Shown: in pieces, positions 23,285-35,140 of the stretch
Layout: the number at the start of each line of letters is the position of its first letter
How positions within the stretch are numbered: position 1 is the first letter of the stretch
Assembly: GCA_017311185.1 (NCBI GenBank)
Contig: JAESUZ010004906.1
Location: forward strand, 1 to 64,000
Direction of reading: 5' to 3'
DNA: 64,000 bases
Source: Proteles cristata cristata
Taxonomy: Eukaryota > Chordata > Mammalia > Carnivora > Hyaenidae
Position numbers and translations under genes: made by a program
Notes under the pieces: generated by a model
Database searches by the model: none
Told to the model about the DNA's origin: nothing
Seen by the model: the letters and a program-made list of their open reading frames with translations, nothing else

Positions 23285-23695
23285 TTACCGTTTGTGACAA
23301 TATGGATGGACCTAGAGAGTATCATGTTAAGTGAAATAAGTCAGATTGAAAGACAAATACCATCTGATTTCACTCATATGTGGAATCTAAAAATCAAATG
23401 AATAAACAAAAAGCAGAATCAGACCTATAAATACAGAGCTGGTCGCCAGAGAGAAGGGAATTGAAGGGATGGGCAAAAATGAGTGAATAGAAGTGGGAGA
23501 TACAGGCTTCTAGTGAATAAGTCATGGGAATAAAAGGCAAAGTACAGGGAATACAGTCAGTGATGTTGTAATAATTATATGGTGGGCAGATGGTAGCCAC
23601 ATTTGTGGTGAGCACAGTATAATGCATAGAGATGTTGAAACATTATGTTGTATGTCTATAATATAACATAATCAAATATACTCAAATTAAAAAAA
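23285..23695 (+). mobile_element. 5'-truncated older L1, 3' end
   Basis: It retains the end of ORF2 (ATGGATGGACCTAGAGAGTA then TTAAGTGAAATAAGTCAG) and a 3' UTR of the older type, with GGTAGCCACATTTGTGGTGA and a short A tail. The UTR differs from that of the young L1 at 8580 and matches the fragment at 3575-3770, so at least two L1 generations are present. Confidence 0.85.
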
Positions 23696-24189
23696 ATTAC
23701 ACTGAGAAGTAGTGCTACAGGAAAAACTTCCAGCTGAGGAGCTCAGGAAGGATGTGGAGGGGATGGCATTTGTAGGTGTGATTTAGACATGCAAATATGT
23801 GGAAAAGAATGAAAAGGAAAGAAAATAATTTATATGGGAAATATCAAGGTGTTCACTCTGGCTTAAACACTGGTTATACAAAGTGAAATAGTGGAGTTAG
23901 AAAAGCATGTCAAAGTCAAATTATAGAAGGTTTGGTTGTCACACTATGGTGGTTGGTCTGGGACCTCTTTTGCCTTGGTCTTCTGCAAGGACAGAGAAGG
24001 TTTTTAGAAGGGAGACTCATGATCAGATTAATTTAGCAACAATATATAGATGAGAGGAGGTTTGAAGACTAAACATTGTTAGAGTAGTTTTTTTGTGCTT
24101 TACAAATACATGAATTCAAGTGGGTTTGTGCTTAGACTCTCAGGATACCTGAAGTCTTGTGCCCCAATTATTTCAAAACTTCCCACTCT

Positions 24190-24435
24190 ACAATAATATA
24201 ATGAAGCACTTACTCTGAGTCAGGCAAATGCTAAATGCTCTCCATGCTTTATCTCCTCTACCACACAACTACCTAGTGTCACGATCATCCTTATGTTATA
24301 AATGAGGAAACTGAAGGTTCACAAGGTTAGGCAAAGTGAGCAAGTCTACACAAGTTCATGTACTGTAGAGTCCAAACTTGAACCCAGGTGGCCTGACTCT
24401 AGAAGCCACACTCATAATTAATATGCTATGCTAAA
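24190..24435 (-). mobile_element. MIR SINE, minus strand, nearly complete
   Basis: The plus strand follows the reverse complement of MIR: AAGCACTTACTCTGAGTCAG, TTATAAATGAGGAAACTGAA with AGGTTAGGCAAAGTGAGCAA, AACTTGAACCCAGGTGGCCT and AATATGCTATGCTA at the tRNA-like end. Confidence 0.85.
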
Positions 24436-24554
24436 TGGAGCCACACCTAACAGGAAGTACAATGTAATCTTATAAAATGTAAATAGATTTTCCTGAGAGA
24501 AAATATTAACAGAAGTAGAAGGTGGTTGGAGTCTAGAAAAACAATCTCAGAAAG

Positions 24555-24765
24555 CCATGGTAAAGTGGTTATGAACATGTTTTCAGGAACTGAAGGCAGA
24601 CTTGAGTTTACTTTCCAATCAATTCTTATTAGCTATAATTACATACAAAGTCCCTAATACCTCTCAGAACCTTAGAATTTCTTCATCTGCAAAAAGGAAC
24701 TTTGATGAGATATTTTGTGTAAAATCATAGCCAAGACTATGACAAAAAGTAAGTGCTCAATGTAT
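24555..24765 (+). mobile_element. MIR SINE, plus strand
   Basis: TAAAGTGGTTATGAACATGT marks the front, CCTCTCAGAACCTTAGAATT and TTCTTCATCTGCAAAAAGGA the middle, and AAAAAGTAAGTGCTCAATGT the end, all in MIR order. Confidence 0.75.
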
Positions 24766-24925
24766 GAAAAAAAAAAAAGAAAAGAGGGAGAGAGAGGGAG
24801 ACCTTCTAATTTTACCCACAACTAAAGACATTTTTGTGAACAGATTTCAAACAAGTGCTGCTGAATGTCCTTGCTTAAGAGTAAATTCACCTAAATGAAG
24901 TCAAATGATTAAACTAGAAGCAATG

Positions 24926-26088
24926 AATACAGAACTCAGAACTGGACCCACAAATATACAGCCAACTAATCTTTGACAAAGCAGGAAAGAGTATCCAATG
25001 GAAAAAGACAGCCTCTTTAACAGATAGTGCTGGGAGAACTGGACAGCAACATGCAGAAGAATGAAACTAGATCAATTTCTCACACCATACACAAAAATAA
25101 ACTCAAAGTGGATAAAGGACCTGAATGTGACACAGGAAACTATCAACACCCTAGAGGAAAAAGCAGGAAACAACCTCCTTGACCTCAACCGCAGCAATTT
25201 CTTATGTGACACATCTCCAAAGGCAAGGGAATCAAGAGCAAAAATGAAATACTGGGACCTCATCAAGATTAAAAGCTTCTGCACGGCAAAGGAGACAATC
25301 CATAAAACTAATAGGCAACCGACAGAATGGGAAAAGATAGTTGCAAATGACATATCAGATAAAGGGTTAATATTCAAAATCTATAAGGAACTCATCAAAC
25401 TCCACACCTGAAAGACAAACAATCCAGAGAAGAATGGGCAGAAGACATGAACAGACACTTCTCCAGAGGACATCCAGATGGCCAACAGACACATGAAACG
25501 ATGCTCAGCATCCCTCCTCATCAGGGAAATACAAATCAAAACCACACTGAGATACCACCTCATGCCAGTCAGAGTGGCTACAATGAGCAAACCAGAGAAC
25601 TCTGGATGCTGGCGAAGATGTGGAGAAACAGGCACCCTCCTACACTGTTGGTGGGAATGTAAACTGGTGCAGCCCCTCTGGAAAACAGTGTGGAGGTTCC
25701 TCAAAAATTAGCAATAGAACTCCCCTATGACCCAGCAATAGCACTGCTAGGAATTTACTCAAGGGATACAGGCATACTGATGCATAGGGGCACATGTATC
25801 CCAATGTTCATAGCAGCACTCTCCACAATAGCCAAAACATGGAAAGATCCTAAGTGTCCATCAACGGACAAATGGATCAAGAAGATGTGGTTTATCTATA
25901 TGATGGAATACTACATGGTAATGAGAAAGAATGAAATCTGGCCATGTGTAGCAACATGGATGGACCTTGAGGGTGTTATGCTGAGCGAAATAAGTCAGGC
26001 AGAGAAGGACATATACCATGTTTGCACGTATAGGAGGATTAGGAGGAGCTTAATGGAGGACCATGGGGGGGAAGAAAGGGAGAAATAG
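24926..26088 (+). pseudogene. L1 ORF2 C-terminal fragment
   Basis: Two main open pieces are visible: 25061-25411 ([20 protein letters not shown] start) and 25690-26088 (ends in the GVMLSEISQAEKD region). Between them the Cys-rich part ([19 protein letters not shown]) is in the frame of 25478-25711. The pieces lie in different frames, so frameshifts have occurred. There is no endonuclease or reverse-transcriptase core and no promoter. It is not functional but serves as a useful comparison for the full-length copy. Confidence 0.9.
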
Positions 26089-26259
26089 TTGAGGAGAGGG
26101 AGGGAGGCAAACCGTGAGAGATTCTTGAATGCTGAGAACAAACTGAGGGCTGATGGGGGGTGGGGGGAAGAGGGGTGATGGCCATAGATGGGGGCACTTA
26201 TTGGGGATGAGCACTGGGTGTTATATGGAAACCAACTTGACAATAAACTATTAAAAAAA
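24926..26259 (+). mobile_element. 5'-truncated L1, about 1.33 kb, with perfect target-site duplication
   Basis: The element starts within ORF2 (ACTGGACCCACAAATATACA) and runs through the ORF2 C-terminal region, the G-rich 3' UTR, an AATAAA-type signal (CAATAAACTA) and an A tail. A perfect 15-bp direct repeat, AAACTAGAAGCAATG, occurs at 24911-24925 and 26260-26274. Its sequence is close to the L1 at 8580, so it belongs to the same young family. The 5' truncation is the usual outcome of incomplete reverse transcription. Confidence 0.96.
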
Positions 26260-26274
26260 AAACTAGAAGCAATG

Positions 26275-26949
26275 CTTCATAATGAGAAAAAAGACTACGA
26301 GGTTTCAAGTCTTAGCATGCCTGATGTTAACTAACTCTAGCACCTTACTATGTTACTTAATAATAGTTATAATGCAGTTTTAGAAACCTCTATCTGATCC
26401 CTGTGTTCCAGACTTGTGTCTAAGAATGAGATATGGTCACTGCCTCAACATCACAAGACCAAGATTTTTTTCTCCTGATAAAACATGTGGGTGGAAGGAG
26501 AGAAAGCTTTTAATAAGCCGCTCTAAATTATTTTGATTTTAAATTAAACTTATTTTAACTTTAATTATTTTTTCAAAGAGACTCAAAAGAAGAACTTTGC
26601 TCAGTTAGCTTTTATGCTTCATAGGTCTATTCAGATTTAGATCAGAAGGATAGGTGGGGGGCTGTAATACTTACCTAGTGGTGAGATTTCTATTGGCAGT
26701 TCCTAGCTCAGGCAGGATCCTTTTGCACCATCATCTCGTCGACTATAAACAAATGTCAGCCTTTGTTCTAATGTTGACATTTTAGGAGACAGGGCTGTCT
26801 GAGCATCGGCCTAAGCAAATAGTCTTATCTTTTCATCATTACATCTTTTAAATGTGGCTATTTTTTCTTATTTTCCATTTTTAACAAGACGATTGTTCTT
26901 TTGGGCTCCTATATCTTTGTGGATGTCCTCTTTTCCTGTTTTTATTTAT
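26275..26949. other. Unassigned AT-rich non-coding sequence
   Basis: No gene or repeat recognised. Confidence 0.4.
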
Positions 26950-27162
26950 TTTTTTTAATGTTTTATTTATTTTTGAGGCAGAGAGAGAGACAGAGGATAA
27001 GCCAGAGAGGGGCAGAGAGAGAGGGAGACACAGAATGTGAAGCAGACTCCAGGCTCTGAGCTCTCAGCACAGGGACACACGCGGGGCTTGAACTCACACA
27101 AATGTGAGATCGTGACCTGAGCTGAAGTTGGATGCTTAACCAGCTGAGCCACCCCAGCACCT
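26950..27162 (-). mobile_element. CAN-SINE, minus strand
   Basis: On the plus strand it begins with a T-rich tail complement (AATGTTTTATTTATTTTTGA), then GA-rich sequence, GCTCTCAGCACAGGGACACA, GGGCTTGAACTCAC, and ends with CAGCTGAGCCACCCC. CTCTT-rich flanks on both sides may be a degraded duplication. Confidence 0.9.
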
Positions 27163-27289
27163 CTCTTCCTCTTTTTTAGATTTTACTAAGACAAATTGTT
27201 AAGCAAACAGAAAACTGAAAAGCTACATACAGAGGCAGTAAACAGTAAGATCAAAACAACAGCCAGAAAGGCCAACACGTGGTGACCAA

Positions 27290-27520
27290 TAGATTGGGCT
27301 TTAGAATTGGAGTTAGACAGATCTTGTTTTCAAACTTTCCTTTCTGCTCCTATTGACCAGGACTTTGGGAAAGTTGTTTGTCTGTTCGTGCCTCGGTTTC
27401 CTGATTTATCAAGTGGAGACAATCAGGATGTTGTGAAGAATGAACGAGATGTTCCATGCACAGCACTCAGTACTTTTTTTTAGCACAGAGTCAGCATACA
27501 ATAGTGAGAGTTATTATTAT
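27290..27520 (+). mobile_element. MIR SINE, plus strand
   Basis: TTGGAGTTAGACAGATCTTG, GACTTTGGGAAAGTTGTTTG, GCCTCGGTTTCCTGATTTAT, AGTGGAGACAATCAGGATGT and GCACAGCACTCAGTAC follow MIR order over nearly its full length. Confidence 0.85.
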
Positions 27521-27934
27521 GAAGTCCAGATAAGTCTAAAGTTGTCATTCTCTTTTTATTCCCTTCCCTAAGCACACAGTAAAAATGATCTCTCACTAAA
27601 TGTCATAGGTAAGGACTCACTCATATGTCAGACTTCAATACAAATTATAATATAGGACTGTGATGGCAACAAGGTGATCTGATAACTTCTCTGTCCGGTT
27701 TAATACTTTGAAACAAAAAAATATACCTCCTTATCCTTAATAATGTGATATAAAGGATAGAAAAACAGTGGAACCGATTCATAGGGATGGCACTGATTCC
27801 CTGTTGATAAAATATAAGCTTTTGAGTTTTTTCTGTGGTAGTGGTGCATTCGCACAGTCCATACCCCTGGAATACCACCTCCTACCCTAACTGGTGGGGA
27901 TCAAGAGGCTTATTGTACTCTGAATAGGCCCCTC
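27521..27934. other. Unassigned non-coding sequence
   Basis: No gene or repeat recognised. The 77-codon minus-strand ORF at 27645-27878 has no domain. Confidence 0.4.
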
Positions 27935-28345
27935 ATACAGTAAGCTTCCAGACTGTTTTCCAATGTGGAAGCAAAATCCTAAAAGCAACATACAAGAGTC
28001 CACCTGCTTCACATTATTGAAGCATTTAGGATCATCAGATTTTTAATTTTAACCATATCTAATAAATATGATATCTCACTGTGGTTATAATTTGGATTTC
28101 CCTATTAATGACATTGCATATATTTTCATGTTTGTTGCTGGTAATATTTTAGAGTTCTTCTCATTGTTTCATCTTCTGGATATCAGTCCTTTTTTGGCAT
28201 GTGTTTAACGAGTATTTTCTTTCGATGTGTGGCTTGTTCTTATTAAAGATTTCACAAAGTAAAAGATATGATACTAACTTACCCTTTTTTCATTTTATGG
28301 TTCATATTTTTAAGTTCTATCTAATAATCTTTATAGTTAACTTTA
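27935..28345 (-). mobile_element. Old L1 fragment, antisense
   Basis: The plus strand carries the reverse complement of an ancient L1 3' region: CCAGACTGTTTTCCAATGTG, ATTTAGGATCATCAGATTTT, CATCTTCTGGATATCAGTCC and TGTGTGGCTTGTTCTTATTA. The same motif series occurs at 33390-35140 and 44720-45514. Confidence 0.75.
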
Positions 28346-29124
28346 GAGATCAAGTTTAAGACAAATGAGGGGCTCTACCACTCTCACAAGGAACTAAAGT
28401 ACCATGTGGTTTTTCCTAAAGGTCTTCGGCATAGAGAATCATAAAATCCTTTACGTGCTTTTCTCCCCCGAAAGGAGAGCAGTTCTACAGCATGCTACTA
28501 CTGGATGAAATTTGGCTGCTTGTGTTAGGACTTGCTTCAGAAACTGAAATTCTAAATCGCTGCTTCAGTAAGATAAGGAAGGGATGAAGTTTGAGCCATG
28601 TGGGCTTATCTCTGGGATCCCTCAGTCATTTTACAGAAGACTGGATTCCTCAGGAAGATGTGCTCATCCTATTAACCAACATGAATGGCATTATAAGTTC
28701 AGATGGTATGAGAGGATTGGCAGTACTTTTTAACTAGAAACTTCCTTGCTTTTCATCAGCTCAGCCACATCTGCAGTTTTTATTTCTGTTCTTAGAAGGA
28801 CTCCAAGTAGCAGGCTGTATATACATGCTGCTTCAATGAGTCAAATTACTGAAGAAGTCAAGGCGGATGCATAACCAGATGGACGGCACCCGGCCAGATT
28901 GAATTAGGGCCCAAATACCCTTTCTTGGGGTGTCAGTTGATGAAGACCTGCCTTTTTCTTTGGGAGTAATGCGTACTTCTTGAGAAACTAAACTTTCTTT
29001 CTGTAATATGCATGACCTAGAAATTCTTCCAATAGTATCCCTTCAAAGAACGAAAAGCATAGCCAATACTAACATTGATGAATTTACATAATCTCCTATG
29101 ACAAAGACTGCATCGTGGGAGAAC
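28346..29124. other. Unassigned, repeat-free-looking sequence
   Basis: No repeat signature is recognised over about 780 bp. A canonical AP-1-type TGAGTCA lies at about 28836. It could hold old regulatory DNA, but nothing in the sequence alone proves this. Confidence 0.35.
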
Positions 29125-29350
29125 ATGGCTTGGGGGTTGAGCAAGAAGCCTCTGCAGTCAGAAGGCCCAAGCTAGGTGACTTGACATTAGACCTTACTCT
29201 CCTGATCTGAAAAATACAGACAAGAAGGGTATCTACTCCACTAACAGTTGGGAAGATTAAATGAGATATTGTACTAATTCAGCACTGTGCCCAGTGCACA
29301 ATCTCCTGGTAGTCACTGGCAATTATTAGTGACTGTTGGTATTATCACCA
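29125..29350 (+). mobile_element. MIR SINE, plus strand
   Basis: Signals are GCTTGGGGGTTGAGCAAGAA, CCAAGCTAGGTGACTTGACA, CTCCTGATCTGAAAAATACA, GGGAAGATTAAATGAGATAT and CAGCACTGTGCCCAGTGCAC, in MIR order. Diverged. Confidence 0.75.
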
Positions 29351-29948
29351 TATGCGTGTGTTCTAATAATGGAGCGCTCATTTCCTCAGGTTTCAGTGAC
29401 CGTGCTCTGCTTCGCAAAGGCTGGTTCTACCATTTTTACATAAACAGCTCCAAGGATCCCACTGAACTTTCTTTTCTGCAGACTGCCAGGGTGCGTGCTG
29501 CTGCCTTTCCTGTACCGGCCTGGAAACTGTTGCTTCCACTGTAAATGAGCCCTTCTAAACATGAGCTTCTCACATCTCTTGCCACCTTCATCTTTCACTC
29601 CTCGGCACTATTTGCAACCAACAGTGCAGCGTGGCTCTCTCGCTGTGGCTGCTGCCCCAGTTCCGGTAGTCACCCTGCCCCCACCTCCTGCTGTACCTGC
29701 TCGGTGCTGACCTCCAGCTGCTCTGGAAGGCACCACGTGGCTTTTTGCCCAAATGGAAGAAGAATTCCCCTCTATTTTCCATCCTTTGAAACAGCCTGAG
29801 TCTTGTGGCTCCTATCTTTTGTAACCAAGACGTTAACCTTCAGTCTTTCAGGTATGTCTCCCTACAGATAAACTTTACACAGTATCCAAAGTCTAGCCTA
29901 GGAACTGTTTGGGTAATACCTCCCACAGCCATGAGTCAGTCATTTCTT
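29351..29948. other. Unassigned sequence, moderately GC-rich
   Basis: Between about 29550 and 29760 the sequence is C-rich and open on both strands (84 and 64 codons). No domain, splice pattern or conservation can be judged. It may be an unrecognised old repeat. Confidence 0.35.
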
Positions 29949-30147
29949 TCTTTCTTTTTTTAATGTTTGTTTATTATTGAGAGAGAGATAAGCAGGGAAG
30001 GGGCAGAGAGAGAGAGAGAGAGACACGGAAGCTGAAGGCCCCTAGCTGTCAACACAGAGACAGATGCGGTGCTCCAACCCAGGAACCGGGAGATCATGAC
30101 CTGAACTGAAGTCGGATGCTTAACCAACTGAGCCACCCAAGCGCTAC
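29949..30147 (-). mobile_element. CAN-SINE, minus strand
   Basis: The plus strand shows TTTTAATGTTTGTTTATTAT, GA-rich sequence, CTAGCTGTCAACACAGAGAC, a degraded B box and AACTGAGCCACCCAAGCG at the end. Flanks GAGTCAGTCATTTCTT (29933-29948) and AAGCCAGTCATTTCTT (30148-30163) are a target-site duplication with two mismatches. Confidence 0.92.
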
Positions 30148-30163
30148 AAGCCAGTCATTTCTT

Positions 30164-33100
30164 GGTTGATGTTGACTTCCCCTCCCCGTCCCTCCTCTGT
30201 TCTGATTCCTGCAAATCACATCTTCTAGGCTTCCTTACTAACTGGTTTTCTGTTAGGTTTGGTCAGTAGGAGGTACCTGCAAAACAGAATGGAGGAGATA
30301 AGAGGCCAGAACGATTTCCCCCCTCGCTTTGCTTTAGGCAGCATCTCTGTACAGGCCAGTCTAGTTGGTGGTTCCAGGCAGAGCTTTCTTCTGGGACCTG
30401 GCTCCTGCCAGGGCTCCAGGTGACAACACCCCCAGTCAGGCCACCCCCGCACCAGAACTCGTGGAACTCCAGCCCAGAGAAAGTGACTTTCTACAGTTTG
30501 TTACCCCATCTTACACTACCTTTTAGCTCTCTTCATGTCAGTGTAACTAATTCCTTATATTAAATTGCCTTTTGAGCCACCTGTTCCTGACTGGATGCTG
30601 ACTGACAGACATCCCCTAACCTTTCCTCAGTGCTACTAATCTTCAATGCTGTTAGAGGACACGGAGCCTTTGACTGTACTGTGTCCAGCAAAGTCCCTGC
30701 TCTCCTTCAGTGCTCATTCCAGGTAGAATAGACTTCAGATCTCTCCATGTTCAAAGAGAGTACTGATCCCAGCATCTAAGGAACTATCAATCCCCAAGTT
30801 ATCACCAGTTCTCCAGGAAGTGTAGACCAACCATTGTGCAAGTAGAACTCAGGTCAGAGGTGGCAACAAAGACCGACTCAAGCTGATTTTGGTGTGAATA
30901 GTAGTAAAGTTATTGCATCACACACACACACACACAATCTAACAGTAACCAAAAGCTGAACTCACAACAAAACCTCAAGACTACTTCTCAAAAATAGATT
31001 CCCAGTGTTACTTGTGAGAAAGGTTATTGAATCACTGGAAGGTCTGAATTTTACAGTAAAATGTGCCATTTAAAAGATCTGTTTAAATACATCAGTTTTC
31101 CATCTATACTGGCTCTAGAAACATTGACTAACAAATCATGGAGAGGAAGAGATGACTTTCATTGTCTTCTCTTTTGTTTAACCTTGACTAAAACACAGCC
31201 CCCAAAATGGGGAGGTTGGGAAGCTGTGGATCTCCCATGGCCTCCACGTGACAGCTTCTTCTATCTGCAGCAAAATTTCTGTTTTAAAATGAGATGTATT
31301 GGTTTTCAAATTTAATATTCCTTAATATAATTTAATTTCCATTCTAGGCTTTTCTTAATACTGTCAATTCTTTGTCTATTTTGTCCCTGTAACTTTTTAA
31401 AAACATTTATTAATAAAAATGTTTATTTTATTGTGGTTGCTGACCTTCAAGATAGTATGTAAGACTGTCTCTTGGTCTCCCATTTTCTTACAAGGTGACG
31501 CAATTGACTTTTTCTTTTTGAAGGTTATGAAATGAATCACTGCATAGATGAGGTCTCTGTCCTCAAAGACAAAAGTAAATGTTGCTTTGACTTAGCAGAA
31601 AAATGGAATTCTTTCAATACTGTGCAGTGATTTCCATTCAAATGCATCTTTACTCATAAGAGGTAAGTTAGAAATTACATGTTCATAGGAAACGTTTGGG
31701 GTTTACAGTAAAAGGAAAAGGTCTATATTTCTTTGTACCTATGTCCAGATATAGGTCATCTGGAAATCTTACCTGTTTTGTGGAGTTAATATTTTGGAAG
31801 AGGAAATAATGGAGTTTTAATTACTCTACATGGTGGTTCTGAAGATTTAGAGCAACTTCTGCAGATATGAGATAGGTAAGAAAATCAAGAGAGTCCAAGA
31901 AATAGAAGGGCAAAAGGGAAAAAATAAGGAGAGGGCCCTCTTTTAAAAAATAAAATAAAATCAGAAAGGAATGAAAGTACTCTATTCCAAGAATTCTGAT
32001 TCAAATAGAAAACACTTAACTTATGAATAGGATTAGACACAATGAAGGCAAGAAGACTGTTAACATTAATGCCCCGTTATTTCCAGTCCTAAATATACAG
32101 ATTGAAAGGAAGGGAAATTGAAAGGGAGCTCAGTAAATGTGGGAAAATTAGCAAATTGATTGGAAAACAAAATAAATAAAAAGAAAGGGTACATAGTCTT
32201 ACCAAATTGTGTTTTCTTATTTATTGACTATTTCTAGCAAGAAAAGTATGTGATAAGAGATATTGAGCTTTCAAAAACCCTGAGTAGCACAGTAACAGTT
32301 GGACATAGCTATATTTTTATTTTACCAAGTACTTCAGAGGCACTGCAAATATGGAATAGTTTTAAATACAAATATTAGTAATTATGCAGAGAGAAAAATC
32401 CCTGAAAGAAAATACATCTAAATGTTAATAGCAGCTTGTTCCTGAGTAATAAAAATTTCTGAGATAGATGGATAAATGAGAGAGAAAGAGATCCACAGTT
32501 TTCATTTTTTATTCCTATTGTGATATATTCATAGCAGAAAAGATAGCTTTCAAATATTCTATGCATCTGTTTTTCATTAGTGGTGCTATTTTTAAAATAT
32601 TCCTACCATCTCTGTGAATTTGGGGTATGTGTAATGTAGATAAAAATAGCTTAGGCTATGAATGACCTACACATATTACTCAAAATGCAGCCTAGATCTT
32701 GTGGGAAATTCTTATTTGCACTCAAATATGTGTATATAGTTGGATACAAAACAGGCTGTATTTCATACAGGTTGTGTCCATCGCAGGTGAAGATATACTC
32801 GGTGCAAGTCACAAAGAGGCATCACTTTCAACACAGCTCGTTTGAAGTAAGTATTACCTGTTACAAAGCTGCTCGGTGACCAACATCTGCTAGTCCCCTA
32901 GGAAGCAACCTAAATTAGATAAGTGGTTGCAAGTCAGTGTCTTTGTGTAGCTCTAGAAAGTCAGATGCCTTCAAATGGTGAGGTTACAGTAATTTGGAAT
33001 ATCATTAGATTTTAATAAGCTTTTCTGATTATAAAAATAAAACACAGGAATTATAAGTGGTACAATATAAAAATACATACAGAATAAAATATTCCAGTCC

Positions 33101-33389
33101 TATAATCCCATCTCCAGAGATAACCGTTTTTAACATTTTTTTTTTCCAGTGAAGTGATCTCTAAAAGCCAGGAAAAAGAAAACAGGAAAATTAAAGATTA
33201 AATCCTGAAAGATATGCACTTTATTAGTCTGTATTTAAGTGTCTAACACTGAGGACTCCACAAAACCTCCTGGAATTTTGTAATAAAGGTAAACAGAAGT
33301 TATACCTGCCAGCATACCAAGGATTCATTTTTAGTAATTAGGAGCTTTTAGCCTTAGGAATTAACTCTCATTATATAAGCAATCTTCAA
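30164..33389. other. Mostly unassigned sequence, possible old LTR at the start
   Basis: The segment of about 30170-30610 ends in CTTATATTAAATTGCCTTTT and GACTGGATGCTGACTGACAG, which resembles the 3' end of an old LTR. I cannot name it and no partner is seen. A (CA)9 microsatellite lies at 30919-30936. The rest, to 33389, is AT-rich with short unrelated ORFs and no recognised repeat. Confidence 0.35.
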
Positions 33390-34225
33390 CTTATTTTTGG
33401 TCAAGATTATTAATATATAATATACATATTGTGAAACTGACCTTTTTGGGTGTACAGTTCCATGAATTCTGACAAACCCACACAGTTGTGTCTGTAGCAC
33501 CACAAACAAGAACTAAAACATTTCATCATTCCAAAATGTTTCTTTTGTAACCCTTTGTTAATTTCCTTCTTCCACTGCCAGAGCCTAGCAACCACAGATC
33601 TAATCCAACGTCTGTCTTGACAGTTTTGCTTTTTCTATAAGGACATCTAAATGGAATCATACAGTGTGTAGCCATTTGAGACAACTTTCTTTCTCATCTG
33701 AGATCCTGCAATGTTGTTGCATGCATCTTTTTATTGCTAAACAGTATTACATAGAATAGATTCCACTATAGTTGATTTATTCATTCACCAGTTGTTGGAT
33801 ACTTTGGGGTTGTGGTTTTTTAGATGTTGATAATTATGAATAAAGCCAATATAAATATTTGCATACAATTTTTTTGTGTGGACATGGGTTTTCATTTCCC
33901 TGGGGTAAATTCATAGCAGTCAGATTGTTGAGGCATATGGTAAGTGTATGTATAATTTCAAAGCAAACTGCCAAATTGTTTTCCAAAGTGGTAGGAAGAC
34001 TCTGCATACCCACTGACAACAATGTTTGATAGTTCTACTTACTCTACGTTATTAAAAGCATTTAGGGTTATCAGATATTTTTTTAATTGCAGGTATTTGG
34101 ATAGATGGTTTGTGCTTATTATTTACATTTCCCTAAAGACTAGTGATGCTCAGCACTTTTTCATGATTTTTCTATCTGTGTCTTTTTTTGGTGAAGTATA
34201 GCTTCAAATCTTTTGCTCAGTTTTA

Positions 34226-34445
34226 TTTTCTTAATTTTTTTAACGTTTACTCATTTTTGAGAGACAGAGAGAGACAGAGCACAAGCAGGAGTGGGGCAGA
34301 GAGAGGGAGGGAGACACAGAATCTGAAGCAGGCTCTGGGCTCTAAGCTGTCAGCACAGAGCCCAACATCGGGATTGAACTCACGAACAGCAAGATCATGA
34401 CCTGAGCTGTCAGATGCTTAACCAACTGAGCCACCCAGGTGCCCC
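34226..34445 (-). mobile_element. CAN-SINE, minus strand, first of a head-to-head pair
   Basis: The plus strand carries the complement tail (TTAACGTTTACTCATTTTTG), GA-rich sequence, AAGCTGTCAGCACAGAGCCC and AACTGAGCCACCCAGGTGCC at the end. Flanks TTGCTCAGTTTTA and TTGCCCATTTTA suggest a diverged target-site duplication. Confidence 0.92.
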
Positions 34446-34475
34446 CTTGCCCATTTTAAAAATTGGGTTGTTTCT

Positions 34476-34699
34476 TGGGGCGCCTGGGTGGCTTAGTCGG
34501 TTAAGCGTCCGACTTTCGCTTAGGTCATGATCTCGCGGTTCGTGGGTTCGAGCCCCGCGTCGGGCTCTGTGCTGACTGCCAGCTCAGAGCCTGGAGCCTG
34601 TTTCAGTCTGTGACTCCCTCTCTCTCTGACCCTCCCCTGCTCACACACTCTCTCTCTCTCTCTCCTAGAAATAAAAAATAAATAAATAAATAAAAAACA
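34476..34699 (+). mobile_element. CAN-SINE, young subfamily, near-consensus
   Basis: This is the best-preserved SINE in the window. It starts TGGGGCGCCTGGGTGGCTTA, keeps CpGs in TCTCGCGGTTCGTGGGTTCG and GAGCCCCGCGTCGGGCTC, and ends with TCCTAGAAATAAAAAATAAA. A 21-bp perfect direct repeat occurs at 34455-34475 and 34700-34720. Intact CpGs and a perfect duplication point to a recent insertion. The Pol III A box (TGGCTTAGTCGG) and B box (GGTTCGAGCCCC) are both present. Confidence 0.96.
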
Positions 34700-35140
34700 T
34701 TTAAAAATTGGGTTGTTTCTCTTCTTACTGAGCTATAGGAGTTATATACTCAGGATACCAGTCTTTTATCAGGTAACTGTTTAACAAATATTTTCTTCTA
34801 ATATGTGACTTTTCATTAACATGGTTTTCAGAGAGAAAATGCTATGATTGTGATGAAGTCTGATGTATCAGTTTTTTTCTTTTATGATCCATGTCTTTTG
34901 TATCCTAGCTAGTAAATAAGTTCTGACTTAATCCAAGGCCCTAAAAATTGTCTTCGTTTTTTATAGGAGTTTTATAGTTTTAAGTTTTACATTTTGATCT
35001 ATGGTTCATTTTTGTATGTAGTGAGAAATAAAGATCTAAGTTCTTATTCCTTTTTTTCCCATATGGATATCCAATTATTTCAGCATCCCTTATTGGAAAG
35101 ATTATTTTTCTATATTGAATTGCCTTTGCTATGTTTAGAC

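Larger units (their letters stand above)
22975..24060 (-). mobile_element. L2 LINE fragments, antisense, interrupted
   Basis: At 22975-23110 the plus strand resembles the reverse complement of the L2 3' end (CTTGTTTTCAAGCAGTTTAC). At about 23700-24060 it resembles deeper L2 sequence (AGGAAAAACTTCCAGCTGAG; TAGAAGGGAGACTCATGATC). Between them lie a MER5-like element and an L1 tail, which probably inserted later. Strong decay makes the borders uncertain. Confidence 0.5.
33390..35140 (-). mobile_element. Old L1 fragment, antisense, carrying two SINEs
   Basis: The plus strand gives the reverse complement of an ancient L1 3' region: GTGTACAGTTCCATGAATTC, AATGGAATCATACAGTGTGT, CAAACTGCCAAATTGTTTTC, ACCAGTCTTTTATCAGGTAA, AATATGTGACTTTTCATTAA and TTTTTGTATGTAGTGAGAAA. 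It is continuous across the two SINEs at 34226-34445 and 34476-34699, which inserted later. Confidence 0.82.

Noticed and set aside
29287..29799. Possible small gene with 84-85 codon ORFs
   Set aside because: The first ORF starts inside a MIR, the second has no domain, and both strands are open.
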